A stretch of 64,000 bases of DNA. It comes from Streptococcus gordonii. Lineage in GTDB: Bacteria; Bacillota; Bacilli; Lactobacillales; Streptococcaceae. The notes under the pieces are model-generated. The model made no database searches. It was not told the DNA's origin and saw nothing but the letters and a program-made list of their open reading frames with translations. Position 1 is the first letter of the stretch. Each line of letters opens with the position of its first letter. Location of the stretch: NCBI RefSeq assembly GCF_001553855.1, contig NZ_LQWV01000040.1:168001-232000 (forward strand). Direction: 5' to 3'. Shown here piece by piece: positions 1 to 7,204 of this stretch. The position numbers were made by a program, and so were the translations under genes.

Positions 1-202
1 TTTCGATAGCAGCTAGAGTCTCCTCAAGGCTAACACGTGTTGGATTCTTGGTCCGAGTGTAGTCATAACCAGTTGATTGACCAAACTCAGGGTGCTGGTA
101 GGTCGTTGAAAAATGCAGGGGTGTTGTTAAGGCACCAGTTGTTGCATCCGTTTTGACCCCAGCTTGGGCCAGTATGGTATTCAAGTTTAATGCTTGACTC
201 AT
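1..202 (-). CDS. Cys/Met-metabolism PLP enzyme (cystathionine gamma-synthase/beta-lyase type), N-terminal part
   Basis: Only the first 67 codons are in the window; the gene continues beyond the left edge. The translation starts MSQALNLNTILAQAG, then has TPLHFSTTYQHPEF and a YDYTRTKNPTR stretch, the typical N-terminus of the trans-sulfuration PLP family (MetB/MetC/MetY), where Tyr and Arg of the YxYxRxxNPT motif contact PLP phosphate of the neighbouring subunit. GAGG lies about 8 bases before the ATG. The catalytic Lys region is outside the window, so gamma-synthase and beta-lyase cannot be told apart. Family assignment is firm, substrate is not. Confidence 0.85.
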   Translation of the reverse strand, partial: MSQALNLNTILAQAGVKTDATTGALTTPLHFSTTYQHPEFGQSTGYDYTRTKNPTRVSLEETLAAIE

Positions 203-302
203 TTCTTATTCCTCACAATCTCGTAAATCTTATTCTATTGTAACATCTTGCGAAAGTTCTGCGCTTTGTTCTTTTCAAGAGCTAGATATAGTCTGAAACT
301 AT

Positions 303-333
303 ATAAAAACCCCGACCTTCAAATAGCCGGGGC
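303..333 (-). terminator. Rho-independent terminator of the murJ-type gene
   Basis: Read on the minus strand, a 7-bp stem (CCCCGGC / GTCGGGG, one G-T wobble) with a 9-base loop is followed by a T-run. It lies just past the stop codon of the flippase gene. Confidence 0.8.
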
Positions 334-353
334 AAATACTTATGAATTAACAT

Positions 354-1985
354 TTAAGAAATATGGAATTTCCTTCTCAAACTGCTTGCTTTGGCCTCTC
401 CTACGAAGCGATCAAGCAAACGAACACGCAAGGCCAAGCCACCATAAACTGCAATACCAACTCCACCAATTAGAACCAAATAAATCATACTTGAGACACG
501 TCCAGCTGGATGGAAAAAGAAACCAAGAAGCAAATCAGCTAATGCAATGACAACTATCATTAAAAGCGTTAAAATACAAGTCAGTAAACTACGTTTGATC
601 AAGTTTTGAGGATTGAGTCCTGTGATATCACGAATTTCACGATACATAAAGACGATTGGAACAATCAGACCAATTGTCGTTGAGAGCAGAGGCCCGTAAG
701 CTCTGAATAGCCAAATCAGAGGAATTTGTAAAATCAACTTTACCACAACACCGTATAAGAAATAAACAATGGCCTTACGGTTTTGGAAGAGGGCTTGGAT
801 CATGGGAGCTAGCACTGTATAAAAGCTCAAAATAATTGTCTGTATAAGAGCAAATACAAAAAGTCCCAAAGCAAGTTTATCTGGCTGACCATAAAAGACC
901 GTATAGAGAGGCCGAGCAACCAGAACGGCACCAATCGTTGCAGGTAAGATAAACAAAAGCAACATGGTTAGGTTGTCCTGAATCAAACGAGCAGCAGCCT
1001 TAAAATCTCCCTTGACATAATTCTCTGTCAGAAGCGGAATCCCAACCCCACCAATAGAAGTCGCTACAGCAATCAAAATCATAGTTATTTTATTGGGATT
1101 AGCCGAGAAGTAACTAAACATGACTAAGAGCTGGGTATTAGTGTAATCCGTAAACCAACTCATTACATGGATGAAGGTCATCTGGTCAATAATTTGGAAG
1201 AGCTGGATAGCCGATCCAGTGATAATAAAAGGAATGGCTTCACGAATTGTATCCCAAAGCAATGCTCTGGTATCAATACTGCTTCCGCTTGGTGATTTTT
1301 TGAAGATTGCTTGGAGCATATTTTCCTTAGAAAGGAAATAAGCCAAAACTCCTACACTGGCAATCATCCCAATAAAAGCTGCAAATGTTGACTGGGTGAC
1401 AGCAGAAACATAATTTTTTGATCCGAAATTCATGATAAAGAAGGTCGCAAGAAGCATCCAAATAATCCGAATCAACTGCTCTGCCACTTGACTGATTGCA
1501 TAAGGTTTTAAATTGTTAAAGCCTTGGAAAAATCCTCGGATAACACTCATAGAAGGGAAAATCAGCACCGCCCATGAGAGACTTTGCATGATTGGAATCA
1601 AATCTTTCCCGCCACCAGATAAACTAGCAAAGAGAGGAGATAGAAGATACATGATTACTCCAAAAACAGCACCAAGAAATAACATGAACTTGAGAAATTC
1701 TCTGATTAGGGTAAAACTATGCTCCCTTTGATCAATCGTATTGTATTTAGCCACTTGCTTGGCTACAGCAACTGGAATTCCAGCTGTTGAAATCAGCAAA
1801 AACCAAGCGTAAATGTTGTAGCCCATAGTGAAAAGACCATTAGCCTCCGCACCATGCTTGCCCATCCAAATATACCAAGGAATAATATAAATAGCCCCCA
1901 AAAGACGGCTAATAAAGTTTCCAGCAGTCAGCCAGGCAGTTCCTCGCAGCATCTGCTGTTGCTGACTTGTCGTTTCTTGACTCAT
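354..1985 (-). CDS. murJ: Lipid II flippase, MurJ/YtgP-type MOP-superfamily polysaccharide transporter
   Basis: Polytopic membrane protein of about 543 residues with roughly 14 hydrophobic segments. The N-terminal region has LRGTAWLTAGNFISRLLGAIYIIPWY, typical of the SpoVB/YtgP branch of the MOP exporters. The streptococcal member (YtgP) is known as the essential MurJ-type flippase that moves lipid II across the membrane for peptidoglycan synthesis. Divergent murE next door fits this role. An ATG 15 bases upstream (position 2000) exists, but the ATG at 1985 has GAGG nine bases before it, so I chose 1985. A promoter (TTACAA, 16 bp, TATAAT) lies upstream. The family is clear; flippase substrate is inferred from homologues. 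Confidence 0.88.
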   Translation of the reverse strand: MSQETTSQQQQMLRGTAWLTAGNFISRLLGAIYIIPWYIWMGKHGAEANGLFTMGYNIYAWFLLISTAGIPVAVAKQVAKYNTIDQREHSFTLIREFLKFMLFLGAVFGVIMYLLSPLFASLSGGGKDLIPIMQSLSWAVLIFPSMSVIRGFFQGFNNLKPYAISQVAEQLIRIIWMLLATFFIMNFGSKNYVSAVTQSTFAAFIGMIASVGVLAYFLSKENMLQAIFKKSPSGSSIDTRALLWDTIREAIPFIITGSAIQLFQIIDQMTFIHVMSWFTDYTNTQLLVMFSYFSANPNKITMILIAVATSIGGVGIPLLTENYVKGDFKAAARLIQDNLTMLLLFILPATIGAVLVARPLYTVFYGQPDKLALGLFVFALIQTIILSFYTVLAPMIQALFQNRKAIVYFLYGVVVKLILQIPLIWLFRAYGPLLSTTIGLIVPIVFMYREIRDITGLNPQNLIKRSLLTCILTLLMIVVIALADLLLGFFFHPAGRVSSMIYLVLIGGVGIAVYGGLALRVRLLDRFVGEAKASSLRRKFHIS

Positions 1986-2025
1986 ACGATCAAACCTCAT
2001 CTTATCATTTAATAGCTTTTATCTT

Positions 2026-2053
2026 ATTATAAACTTTTCCTTTCCTCTTGTAA
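2026..2053 (-). promoter_or_regulatory. Promoter of the murJ-type gene
   Basis: On the minus strand TTACAA (-35) is separated by 16 bp from TATAAT (-10, plus coordinates 2026-2031). It is interleaved with the oppositely directed murE promoter. Confidence 0.6.
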
Positions 2054-2076
2054 AACCCAGCCATTAAGTTTACAAT
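2048..2076 (+). promoter_or_regulatory. murE promoter placing transcription start at the ATG
   Basis: TTGTAA at 2048-2053, a 17-bp spacer and TACAAT at 2071-2076. Counting seven bases past the -10 gives a start at about 2083, the A of the murE ATG. No Shine-Dalgarno-like sequence precedes that ATG. Confidence 0.6.
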
Positions 2077-2082
2077 AAGATT

Positions 2083-3528
2083 ATGATAAAAATTGAAACA
2101 ATAATAGATATTTTAAAAAAAGATCATAATTTTCGTGAAATCATCAAAGACGGCCACTACTTCTTTCATGATAGTGGACTGACTTTTGACAAAATCAGCT
2201 ATGATAGCCGTAATGTGACAGATACGACCCTCTTCTTTGTTAAAGGCGAAAACTTCAAAAAAGAATTCCTAGAAGGTGCTGTAGAGTCTGGTCTGAAATT
2301 TTATATCAGTGAGAGCGATTTTGAAGTAGGAATCCCTGTACTTGTTGTTAATGATATCAAGCAGGCTATGAGCTTGATTGCCATGGAGTTTTATGGTAAT
2401 CCGCAAGACAAGCTTAAAATTTTAGCCTTTACAGGAACCAAGGGAAAAACAACGTCTGCTTACTTTGCCTACCAAATCCTATCGCAAAGTCACCAACCAG
2501 CCCTCCTATCCACCATGAATACCACCTTAGATGGCAAGAACTTCTTCAAGTCCAGCCTAACAACGCCAGAGAGCTTAGATTTATTTGAAATGATGGCCCA
2601 GGCTGTAGCTAATGACCGCACTCATCTGATTATGGAAGTTTCCAGTCAAGCCTATCTAAAAAAACGTGTTTATGGTTTAACTTTCGATGCCAGTGTTTTT
2701 CTCAATATCAGTCCTGATCATATCGGGCCAATTGAACATCCCACTTTTGAAGACTACTTCTACAACAAACGGCTCTTGATGGAAAATAGCAGAGCAGTGG
2801 TTGTCAACAGTGGCATGGATCATTTCCAAATCGTGAAAGAGCAAGTCTCTTCAATAGAACATGATTTCTATGGAGAAAATTCTAGCAACACCATCATAGA
2901 TTCTCAAGCCTTTAGCTTTGAAACAAGTGGCAAGCTAGCCGGAAAATACAACATTCAGCTTATCGGGCGTTTCAATCAAGAAAATGCTCTAGCTGCGGGC
3001 CTCGCCTGTCTTAGACTAGGTGCTAGCTTAACAGACATTCAAAAGGGAATTGCTCTTACTCGAGTTCCGGGGCGAATGGAAGTACTGACCCAAAAAAATG
3101 GTGCTAAAGTCTTTGTTGATTACGCTCATAATGGAGACAGTTTAACCAAACTGCTCAGTGTAGTCCAGGAACATCAAAAAGGCCAGACCGTTCTTGTTCT
3201 AGGAGCAACTGGAAACAAAGGAGAAAGTAGACGAAAGGATTTTGGAATCTTACTCAATAAACACCCAGAGATTCAAGTCATCCTGACTGCTGACGACCCT
3301 AATCGCGAAGATCCTGTAGCCATTGCCAAAGAAATCGCTAGTTATATATCCCACGATGTCACCATTATCGCTGATCGTGCAGAAGCAATAAAGGCAGCAA
3401 TGAGTCTTACTAGGCAAGAAGGAGATGCTGTTATTTTAGCTGGTAAAGGAGCCGATGCTTACCAGATTGTCCATGATCAAAAAGTAGCCTATCCAGGTGA
3501 CTATCAAATCGCAGAAAAATATCTATAA
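2083..3528 (+). CDS. murE: UDP-N-acetylmuramoyl-L-alanyl-D-glutamate--L-lysine ligase
   Basis: Mur ligase of 481 residues that adds the third stem-peptide amino acid to UDP-MurNAc-Ala-Glu in the cytoplasm. The ATP-binding P-loop FTGTKGKTT is at about residues 116-124, [17 protein letters not shown] in the central domain, and DDPN at about 404-407. DDPN is the lysine-selecting variant of the DNPR motif of diaminopimelate ligases, so lysine is the expected substrate, as in other streptococci. Length is normal. The [11 protein letters not shown] start matches the family N-terminus, yet no ribosome-binding site precedes it and the promoter sits right against it, suggesting a leaderless transcript. 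A strong hairpin terminator follows. Confidence 0.96.
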   Translation: MIKIETIIDILKKDHNFREIIKDGHYFFHDSGLTFDKISYDSRNVTDTTLFFVKGENFKKEFLEGAVESGLKFYISESDFEVGIPVLVVNDIKQAMSLIAMEFYGNPQDKLKILAFTGTKGKTTSAYFAYQILSQSHQPALLSTMNTTLDGKNFFKSSLTTPESLDLFEMMAQAVANDRTHLIMEVSSQAYLKKRVYGLTFDASVFLNISPDHIGPIEHPTFEDYFYNKRLLMENSRAVVVNSGMDHFQIVKEQVSSIEHDFYGENSSNTIIDSQAFSFETSGKLAGKYNIQLIGRFNQENALAAGLACLRLGASLTDIQKGIALTRVPGRMEVLTQKNGAKVFVDYAHNGDSLTKLLSVVQEHQKGQTVLVLGATGNKGESRRKDFGILLNKHPEIQVILTADDPNREDPVAIAKEIASYISHDVTIIADRAEAIKAAMSLTRQEGDAVILAGKGADAYQIVHDQKVAYPGDYQIAEKYL

Positions 3529-3532
3529 AAAT

Positions 3533-3563
3533 AAAAAGAGAGTTAACATTTAACTCTCTTTTT
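3533..3563 (+). terminator. Terminator after murE
   Basis: An 11-bp perfect stem (AAAGAGAGTTA / TAACTCTCTTT) with a 5-base loop, ending in five T. The A-run on the left side would also let it work on the minus strand. Confidence 0.9.
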
Positions 3564-3598
3564 GGTTACAATTATTTATTCAAGCTAGGGTTAATACC

Positions 3599-3780
3599 TT
3601 AAACTGCGTCTTCGACAGCACCTTTGGTAGCTCCTGCAACTTCTTTTGTTTTGGCAACTGTCTTTTCTAAAAGACTGTCAGCTTCTATCTAGTTTTTCTA
3701 AAACTTTTCCTTGCTTTTCTTTTTAAGCTGAAAAATCTCTCATTTTCAAAGCTCAAACGTTCTGATTCTTTTAAAACATC
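3599..3780 (-). pseudogene. Frameshifted remnant of a small Lys/Glu/Ala-rich protein gene
   Basis: On the minus strand one frame reads KQGKVLEKLDRS then stop, while the next frame continues EADSLLEKTVAKTKEVAGA and on to ATKGAVEDAV before a stop at the left end. Joined by one frameshift these give a plausible C-terminus of a small helical stress-type protein. Upstream sequence towards the DUF1803 gene has no open start. It may be a decayed gene or chance; I do not recognise the family. Confidence 0.35.
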
Positions 3781-4432
3781 AGTTCAAACGAAAACTCAAC
3801 TTTTCCTTGTCAAAGCTAGCCTCTAGCTCGTATTTGCCAGTTTCGTTTTGCCGAATATAGCCCAAAATCACTAGGCTATCGACAAAAATGTCCCGCCTCT
3901 TCTGCATGAGTTCATCCTTGCGGACATACTTGAGAAGAAAGGTCGTCATATACTTGAGTGCATACTCTGGATTGACATCGCCCAAGACAGCATAGAGGGG
4001 CTTTTGTGCTTCAGAAAGAGGATATTGATGCTGCATTTTATAAAAATAATTAGCCAAGGTCAGCTTATCCCGCTGAAAATCTGTCTCTTCCAGCAAAACC
4101 GCAGCATTGGTCTGATTGGAAAGCTGGGTCTCAAAGCGTAGCTCCAACAGTTCTTGATAGAGGGGACTGTCATCACGGATAAAGACTTCCTGATCCAAAC
4201 ACAAGTCCTCCAAACTTTCCACAAGAGGCAACGACAGGTCATATCGCTTGTTCTCCCGCCGGATGTAGCCAGCTTTGATATAGTCCTCTATTGAGCGGTC
4301 AATATTAGCCACGCCCTCAAACGCTCGCTTAATCTCCCGCAGAATCACTGCCTCATGCCGATCCAAATAATCAATCAGTTTCTGAAAAAAAGGCTGGCGC
4401 GTCAAACGGCTGGGATTGATGATTTTAATCAT
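3779..4432 (-). CDS. DUF1803 domain protein
   Basis: A 217-residue soluble protein starting MIKIINPSRLTRQPFFQKLIDYL, rich in Leu, Arg and Glu, without a signal peptide or membrane segment. It resembles the streptococcal DUF1803 family, which has no established function. Its start overlaps the end of the YiiX-type hydrolase gene by 8 bases, so the two are probably translated from one mRNA. The N-terminal 60 residues have a helical look compatible with winged-helix or adaptor folds, but I see no catalytic motif. Family assignment is from memory of conserved sequence; function unknown. Confidence 0.75.
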   Translation of the reverse strand: MIKIINPSRLTRQPFFQKLIDYLDRHEAVILREIKRAFEGVANIDRSIEDYIKAGYIRRENKRYDLSLPLVESLEDLCLDQEVFIRDDSPLYQELLELRFETQLSNQTNAAVLLEETDFQRDKLTLANYFYKMQHQYPLSEAQKPLYAVLGDVNPEYALKYMTTFLLKYVRKDELMQKRRDIFVDSLVILGYIRQNETGKYELEASFDKEKLSFRLN

Positions 4433-4937
4433 GGAGTTCTCCTTTATAGATAAGTTTTCTTGACTGAGCCAACTGGCTAGGGTTCGTCCCAGGCTGATCT
4501 ACAGGAACCGCCAAGCCCAAATCCCGATAATATTCCTTCCAAAAATCAGAAATCAGATTTTCCTCATCGCCAAACTGCATGGGAATCGTATCAAAAATCG
4601 GCAAAATCTCTGCAATATACTCCGAACAGTAAAAACCATCAGCCTGAGGATAAAAGCCGAAATTGTAAGGCTTTCCTAGATGTAATTTGGCCCTTTTAAA
4701 GACAGCTTCTACTTCAATAGCTGGATAGCAATACACGTCATAAATATCCTTATCCTGCAAAAAATCAGACAAGTCTTGATTGACAACACCCTTCTCATGG
4801 GTTGCATGATAAATCTCACCATTAAAAAAGATGGCCACGTGGCTATATGAACCAGTTGCTGCTCGAATGGCTTCAGCAATTTCTGAAGATCCGACTGTAA
4901 AAATCAAATCTCCATTTTGTAAATCTTGAATCTTCAT
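4425..4937 (-). CDS. YiiX/YaeF-type permuted NlpC/P60 cysteine hydrolase
   Basis: A 170-residue protein with the circularly permuted papain-like pattern: GDLIFTVGSS and SHVAIFFNGEIYHAT in the first third (catalytic His in SHVA) and FYCSEYIAEIL later (catalytic Cys). Permuted NlpC/P60 enzymes act on amide, thioester or lipid-linked bonds; the substrate of this one is not known. No signal peptide is visible, so a cytosolic site is likely. GAGAGAA precedes the ATG. The ppaC terminator hairpin lies just upstream, so expression needs read-through or a promoter I cannot place. It overlaps the DUF1803 gene. Confidence 0.8.
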   Translation of the reverse strand: MKIQDLQNGDLIFTVGSSEIAEAIRAATGSYSHVAIFFNGEIYHATHEKGVVNQDLSDFLQDKDIYDVYCYPAIEVEAVFKRAKLHLGKPYNFGFYPQADGFYCSEYIAEILPIFDTIPMQFGDEENLISDFWKEYYRDLGLAVPVDQPGTNPSQLAQSRKLIYKGELHD

Positions 4938-4950
4938 TTCTCTCGCCTAT

Positions 4951-4976
4951 CAAAAAAGGAGTCAAAACTCCTTTTA
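4951..4976 (-). terminator. Terminator downstream of ppaC
   Basis: Minus strand stem AAAAGGAGT / ACTCCTTTT with a TTTG loop and a following T-run, between ppaC and the YiiX-type gene and only about 14 bases before the latter's ATG. Confidence 0.8.
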
Positions 4977-5028
4977 GGTATGAGGGGAATAGCCCCCATT
5001 TAGTAATTTATTTCGTCATTTGAGCTCT

Positions 5029-5964
5029 TTAAGCATTAAAACTTTCTGTCAGCTGAGGTACCACTTGTTTCTTACGAGAAACAGCGCCTGCAAGGAAAGC
5101 ATGGTTGTTTTCAAGAACAAAGTTGAAGGCTGCTTCGACCTTGTCCATATTGCTTCCGATAGCCAAAATTTCTGAGTTTGAGTTGATGATGTCTGTAATC
5201 ATCAAGACGAAGTCAGAGTAGCCATTGTCAGCGATTGCTTTTTCAATAGCCGCTTCGATTTCTGCTTGACGCTCCAAAACTTCTGCAATGTCAACAGTAT
5301 TGACCTGTGCTACACGGACATTGTTTCCATTCAACTCAAATGTTTTCGCATCGATGTCGATCAATTCTTCTGCAGACTTGCTAGCCAAGTTTGTACCTGC
5401 CTTAAGCATAGCCAAACCGTACTCTTCCAAGTTGACACCAGCCAGCTCAGCCAATTCTGGTGCAATGACCTTGTCAGTCGGATGAGTCGTTGGCGACTTG
5501 AGCAAGAGAGTATCAGAAATCAAACCAGACAGCATCAATCCTGCAATTTCTTTTGGAACTGCTACGCCATGTTCTTTGAACATACGATAAACAATAGATG
5601 AAGCAGAACCAACTGGCTCCAAACGCATGTAAAGTGGACTAGCTGTTTCAAAGTTAGCAACACGGTGGTGGTCCACCACGCCATAAACTTCAACTTCAGC
5701 GATATCAGCCACAGACTGCTGGAATTCATTGTGGTCTGTCAAGATTACTTGCTCAGCTCCCTCTGCTTTAGCAGAAGTAATCACGCGCGGTGCCGCCACG
5801 CCAAAGTAATCCAAAACAAAGGCAGTTTCTTCATTAGGCTCTCCCAATGCAACAGCTTCTGTATCCAAGCCATAAGCTTCGCGAGCCAAGTAAGCAAATG
5901 CGTAAGATGAACCGATAGCATCTGAATCAGGATTTTGGTGACCGAAAACTAAAATTTTAGACAT
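5029..5964 (-). CDS. ppaC: Manganese-dependent inorganic pyrophosphatase
   Basis: Family II (DHH) pyrophosphatase of 311 residues that hydrolyses PPi to phosphate in the cytosol. Metal ligands are visible: His9, Asp13 and Asp15 in [11 protein letters not shown], Asp near 77 in LTDHNE, and the VVDHHRV motif near 98-100. The C-terminal DHHA2 part ends with the [10 protein letters not shown] motif (SRKKQ contacts phosphate). Length is normal. A promoter lies directly upstream and GAGG precedes the ATG. It is transcribed after pflA but the terminator between them suggests separate units. Confidence 0.97.
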   Translation of the reverse strand: MSKILVFGHQNPDSDAIGSSYAFAYLAREAYGLDTEAVALGEPNEETAFVLDYFGVAAPRVITSAKAEGAEQVILTDHNEFQQSVADIAEVEVYGVVDHHRVANFETASPLYMRLEPVGSASSIVYRMFKEHGVAVPKEIAGLMLSGLISDTLLLKSPTTHPTDKVIAPELAELAGVNLEEYGLAMLKAGTNLASKSAEELIDIDAKTFELNGNNVRVAQVNTVDIAEVLERQAEIEAAIEKAIADNGYSDFVLMITDIINSNSEILAIGSNMDKVEAAFNFVLENNHAFLAGAVSRKKQVVPQLTESFNA

Positions 5965-6000
5965 GATAAACCTCTTTTTTATATAAACTTTATTGCATTT

Positions 6001-6029
6001 ATTTTACCACAATTACAAGCATTTCACAA
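6001..6029 (-). promoter_or_regulatory. ppaC promoter
   Basis: Minus strand TTGTGA, 17-bp spacer, TAAAAT (plus 6001-6006) with TG just before the -10. Located about 40 bases before the ppaC ATG. Confidence 0.6.
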
Positions 6030-6049
6030 AAACAGAAGAAGATTTTTTG

Positions 6050-6082
6050 AAAAAAGGACTGGTCAACTCACCAGTCCTTTTA
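6050..6082 (-). terminator. Terminator downstream of pflA
   Basis: A stem of at least 11 bp (AAAGGACTGGT / ACCAGTCCTTT) with a 6-base loop and a T-run on the minus strand, between pflA and ppaC. Confidence 0.9.
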
Positions 6083-6099
6083 TTGATACTCAAAACAGA

Positions 6100-6909
6100 T
6101 CAGCTATTATGTACCCGGTTCATATACTCTGTATAGGACTCTGTCTGCATGAGCTCCTTGGCATTCTTGACCCGATCAGCTGTCGGAGGCTTAACCCCTT
6201 CCAGCTTGTAAGGAATGCCCAGCTCCCGCCATTTGAATTCTCCCATGGTATGATAAGGTAGAATTTCAAACTTATCAACGTTCTTCAGTGTCTTAACAAA
6301 CTTACCTAGCTCAATCAGGTCATCATCACGGTCGGTCAATCCTGGTACCAAGACATGACGGATCCAGACTGGTTTTCCAATATCAGACAAATACTTGGCA
6401 CAGGCCAAAATATTTTTGTTGGTCTGGCTGGTCACGATTCTGTGCTGTTCTTCATTAATTTCCTTGATATCCAAAAGGACAAGGTCGGTGACCGCCATAA
6501 GTTTGTCAAATTTTTTCAGATAGCGTGGTGTATTTCTGAAGGGAAGGGCACATGTATCCAAGGTACAGTGGATACCCAGCTCCTTAGCCTTGGTAAAGAA
6601 GGCAATCAAAAAATCAATCTGCAACAAAGCCTCTCCACCACTGACAGTGATGCCACCTTTGTTACCCCAGAAGCCCTTATAACGGAGAGCTTCTTGCAAG
6701 ACATCATCCACTGTCCGCAGCTGAGATTTGTTGGTCTCCATTTCCCATGTATCCGGATTATGGCAATACTGACAGCGCATATGACAACCTTGTAAAAAGA
6801 CAATGAAACGAATGCCAGGTCCATCTACAGCACCAAAACTCTCGGTAGAGTGGACCATGCCCGTCACCTTTCCATAATCAATAGTTTCTTCATTTTTCTC
6901 TTCAACCAT
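6100..6909 (-). CDS. pflA: Pyruvate formate-lyase activating enzyme
   Basis: Radical SAM enzyme of 269 residues that installs the glycyl radical on pyruvate formate-lyase under anaerobic conditions. The [4Fe-4S] motif CxxxCxxC is GCHMRCQYCHNPDTW (Cys42, Cys46, Cys49), followed by GGITVSGGEALLQ, the conserved SAM-contact region. The C-terminal part keeps LPYHTMGEFKW, expected for PflA proper. GAGG lies before the ATG. An extended -10 promoter and a cre-like site between promoter and gene point to CcpA control, which is known for pfl genes in streptococci. The pfl structural gene is not in the window. Confidence 0.95.
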   Translation of the reverse strand: MVEEKNEETIDYGKVTGMVHSTESFGAVDGPGIRFIVFLQGCHMRCQYCHNPDTWEMETNKSQLRTVDDVLQEALRYKGFWGNKGGITVSGGEALLQIDFLIAFFTKAKELGIHCTLDTCALPFRNTPRYLKKFDKLMAVTDLVLLDIKEINEEQHRIVTSQTNKNILACAKYLSDIGKPVWIRHVLVPGLTDRDDDLIELGKFVKTLKNVDKFEILPYHTMGEFKWRELGIPYKLEGVKPPTADRVKNAKELMQTESYTEYMNRVHNS

Positions 6910-6928
6910 AACACAACCTCTTCACTCT

Positions 6929-6942
6929 GAAAACGTTTTATA
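6929..6942. promoter_or_regulatory. cre-like CcpA site in the pflA leader
   Basis: TGAAAACGTTTTAT matches the cre consensus TGNAANCGNWWNCA at 12 of 14 positions and lies just downstream of the pflA -10, a road-block position. The same 14 bases occur in the manL promoter. Confidence 0.6.
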
Positions 6943-6951
6943 ACTATTTTT

Positions 6952-6960
6952 ATTATAACA
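6952..6960 (-). promoter_or_regulatory. pflA extended -10 promoter
   Basis: TGTTATAAT on the minus strand gives a TGn extended -10. I see no clear -35 at the usual distance. Confidence 0.55.
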
Positions 6961-7170
6961 CGATTAATGATAAAAATGACTTCATTTGCCTATTTTTTAG
7001 AAAACAAACTGTTTTTCAGTTTCATTTTCATTGTCTTACAACAGATAAGCTTCAACTTTTTTTCTCATCTCTGATACAAGAAATTAATCTTTTCAGGCTC
7101 TAGACTTAATTTTTTTATTTCAAATAGCAAACTCACTTTCAACCCTCCTTCTCCCCCTCTCTATTCCAAT

Positions 7171-7195
7171 AAAAAAGAGGGTTTCCCCTCTTTAT
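7171..7195 (-). terminator. Terminator of the pilin-domain wall protein gene
   Basis: Minus strand stem AAAGAGGG / CCCTCTTT with a GAAA tetraloop followed by a run of T. The rest of the 6961-7170 stretch is AT-rich and I see no gene in it. Confidence 0.85.
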
Positions 7196-7204
7196 ATTTT
7201 CTTC

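Noticed and set aside
248..550. 100-codon plus-strand frame over the murJ-type terminator
   Set aside because: It runs through a terminator and antisense to the membrane protein end; no supporting signal.
6355..6795. 146-codon plus-strand frame
   Set aside because: Antisense shadow of pflA with no start signal.
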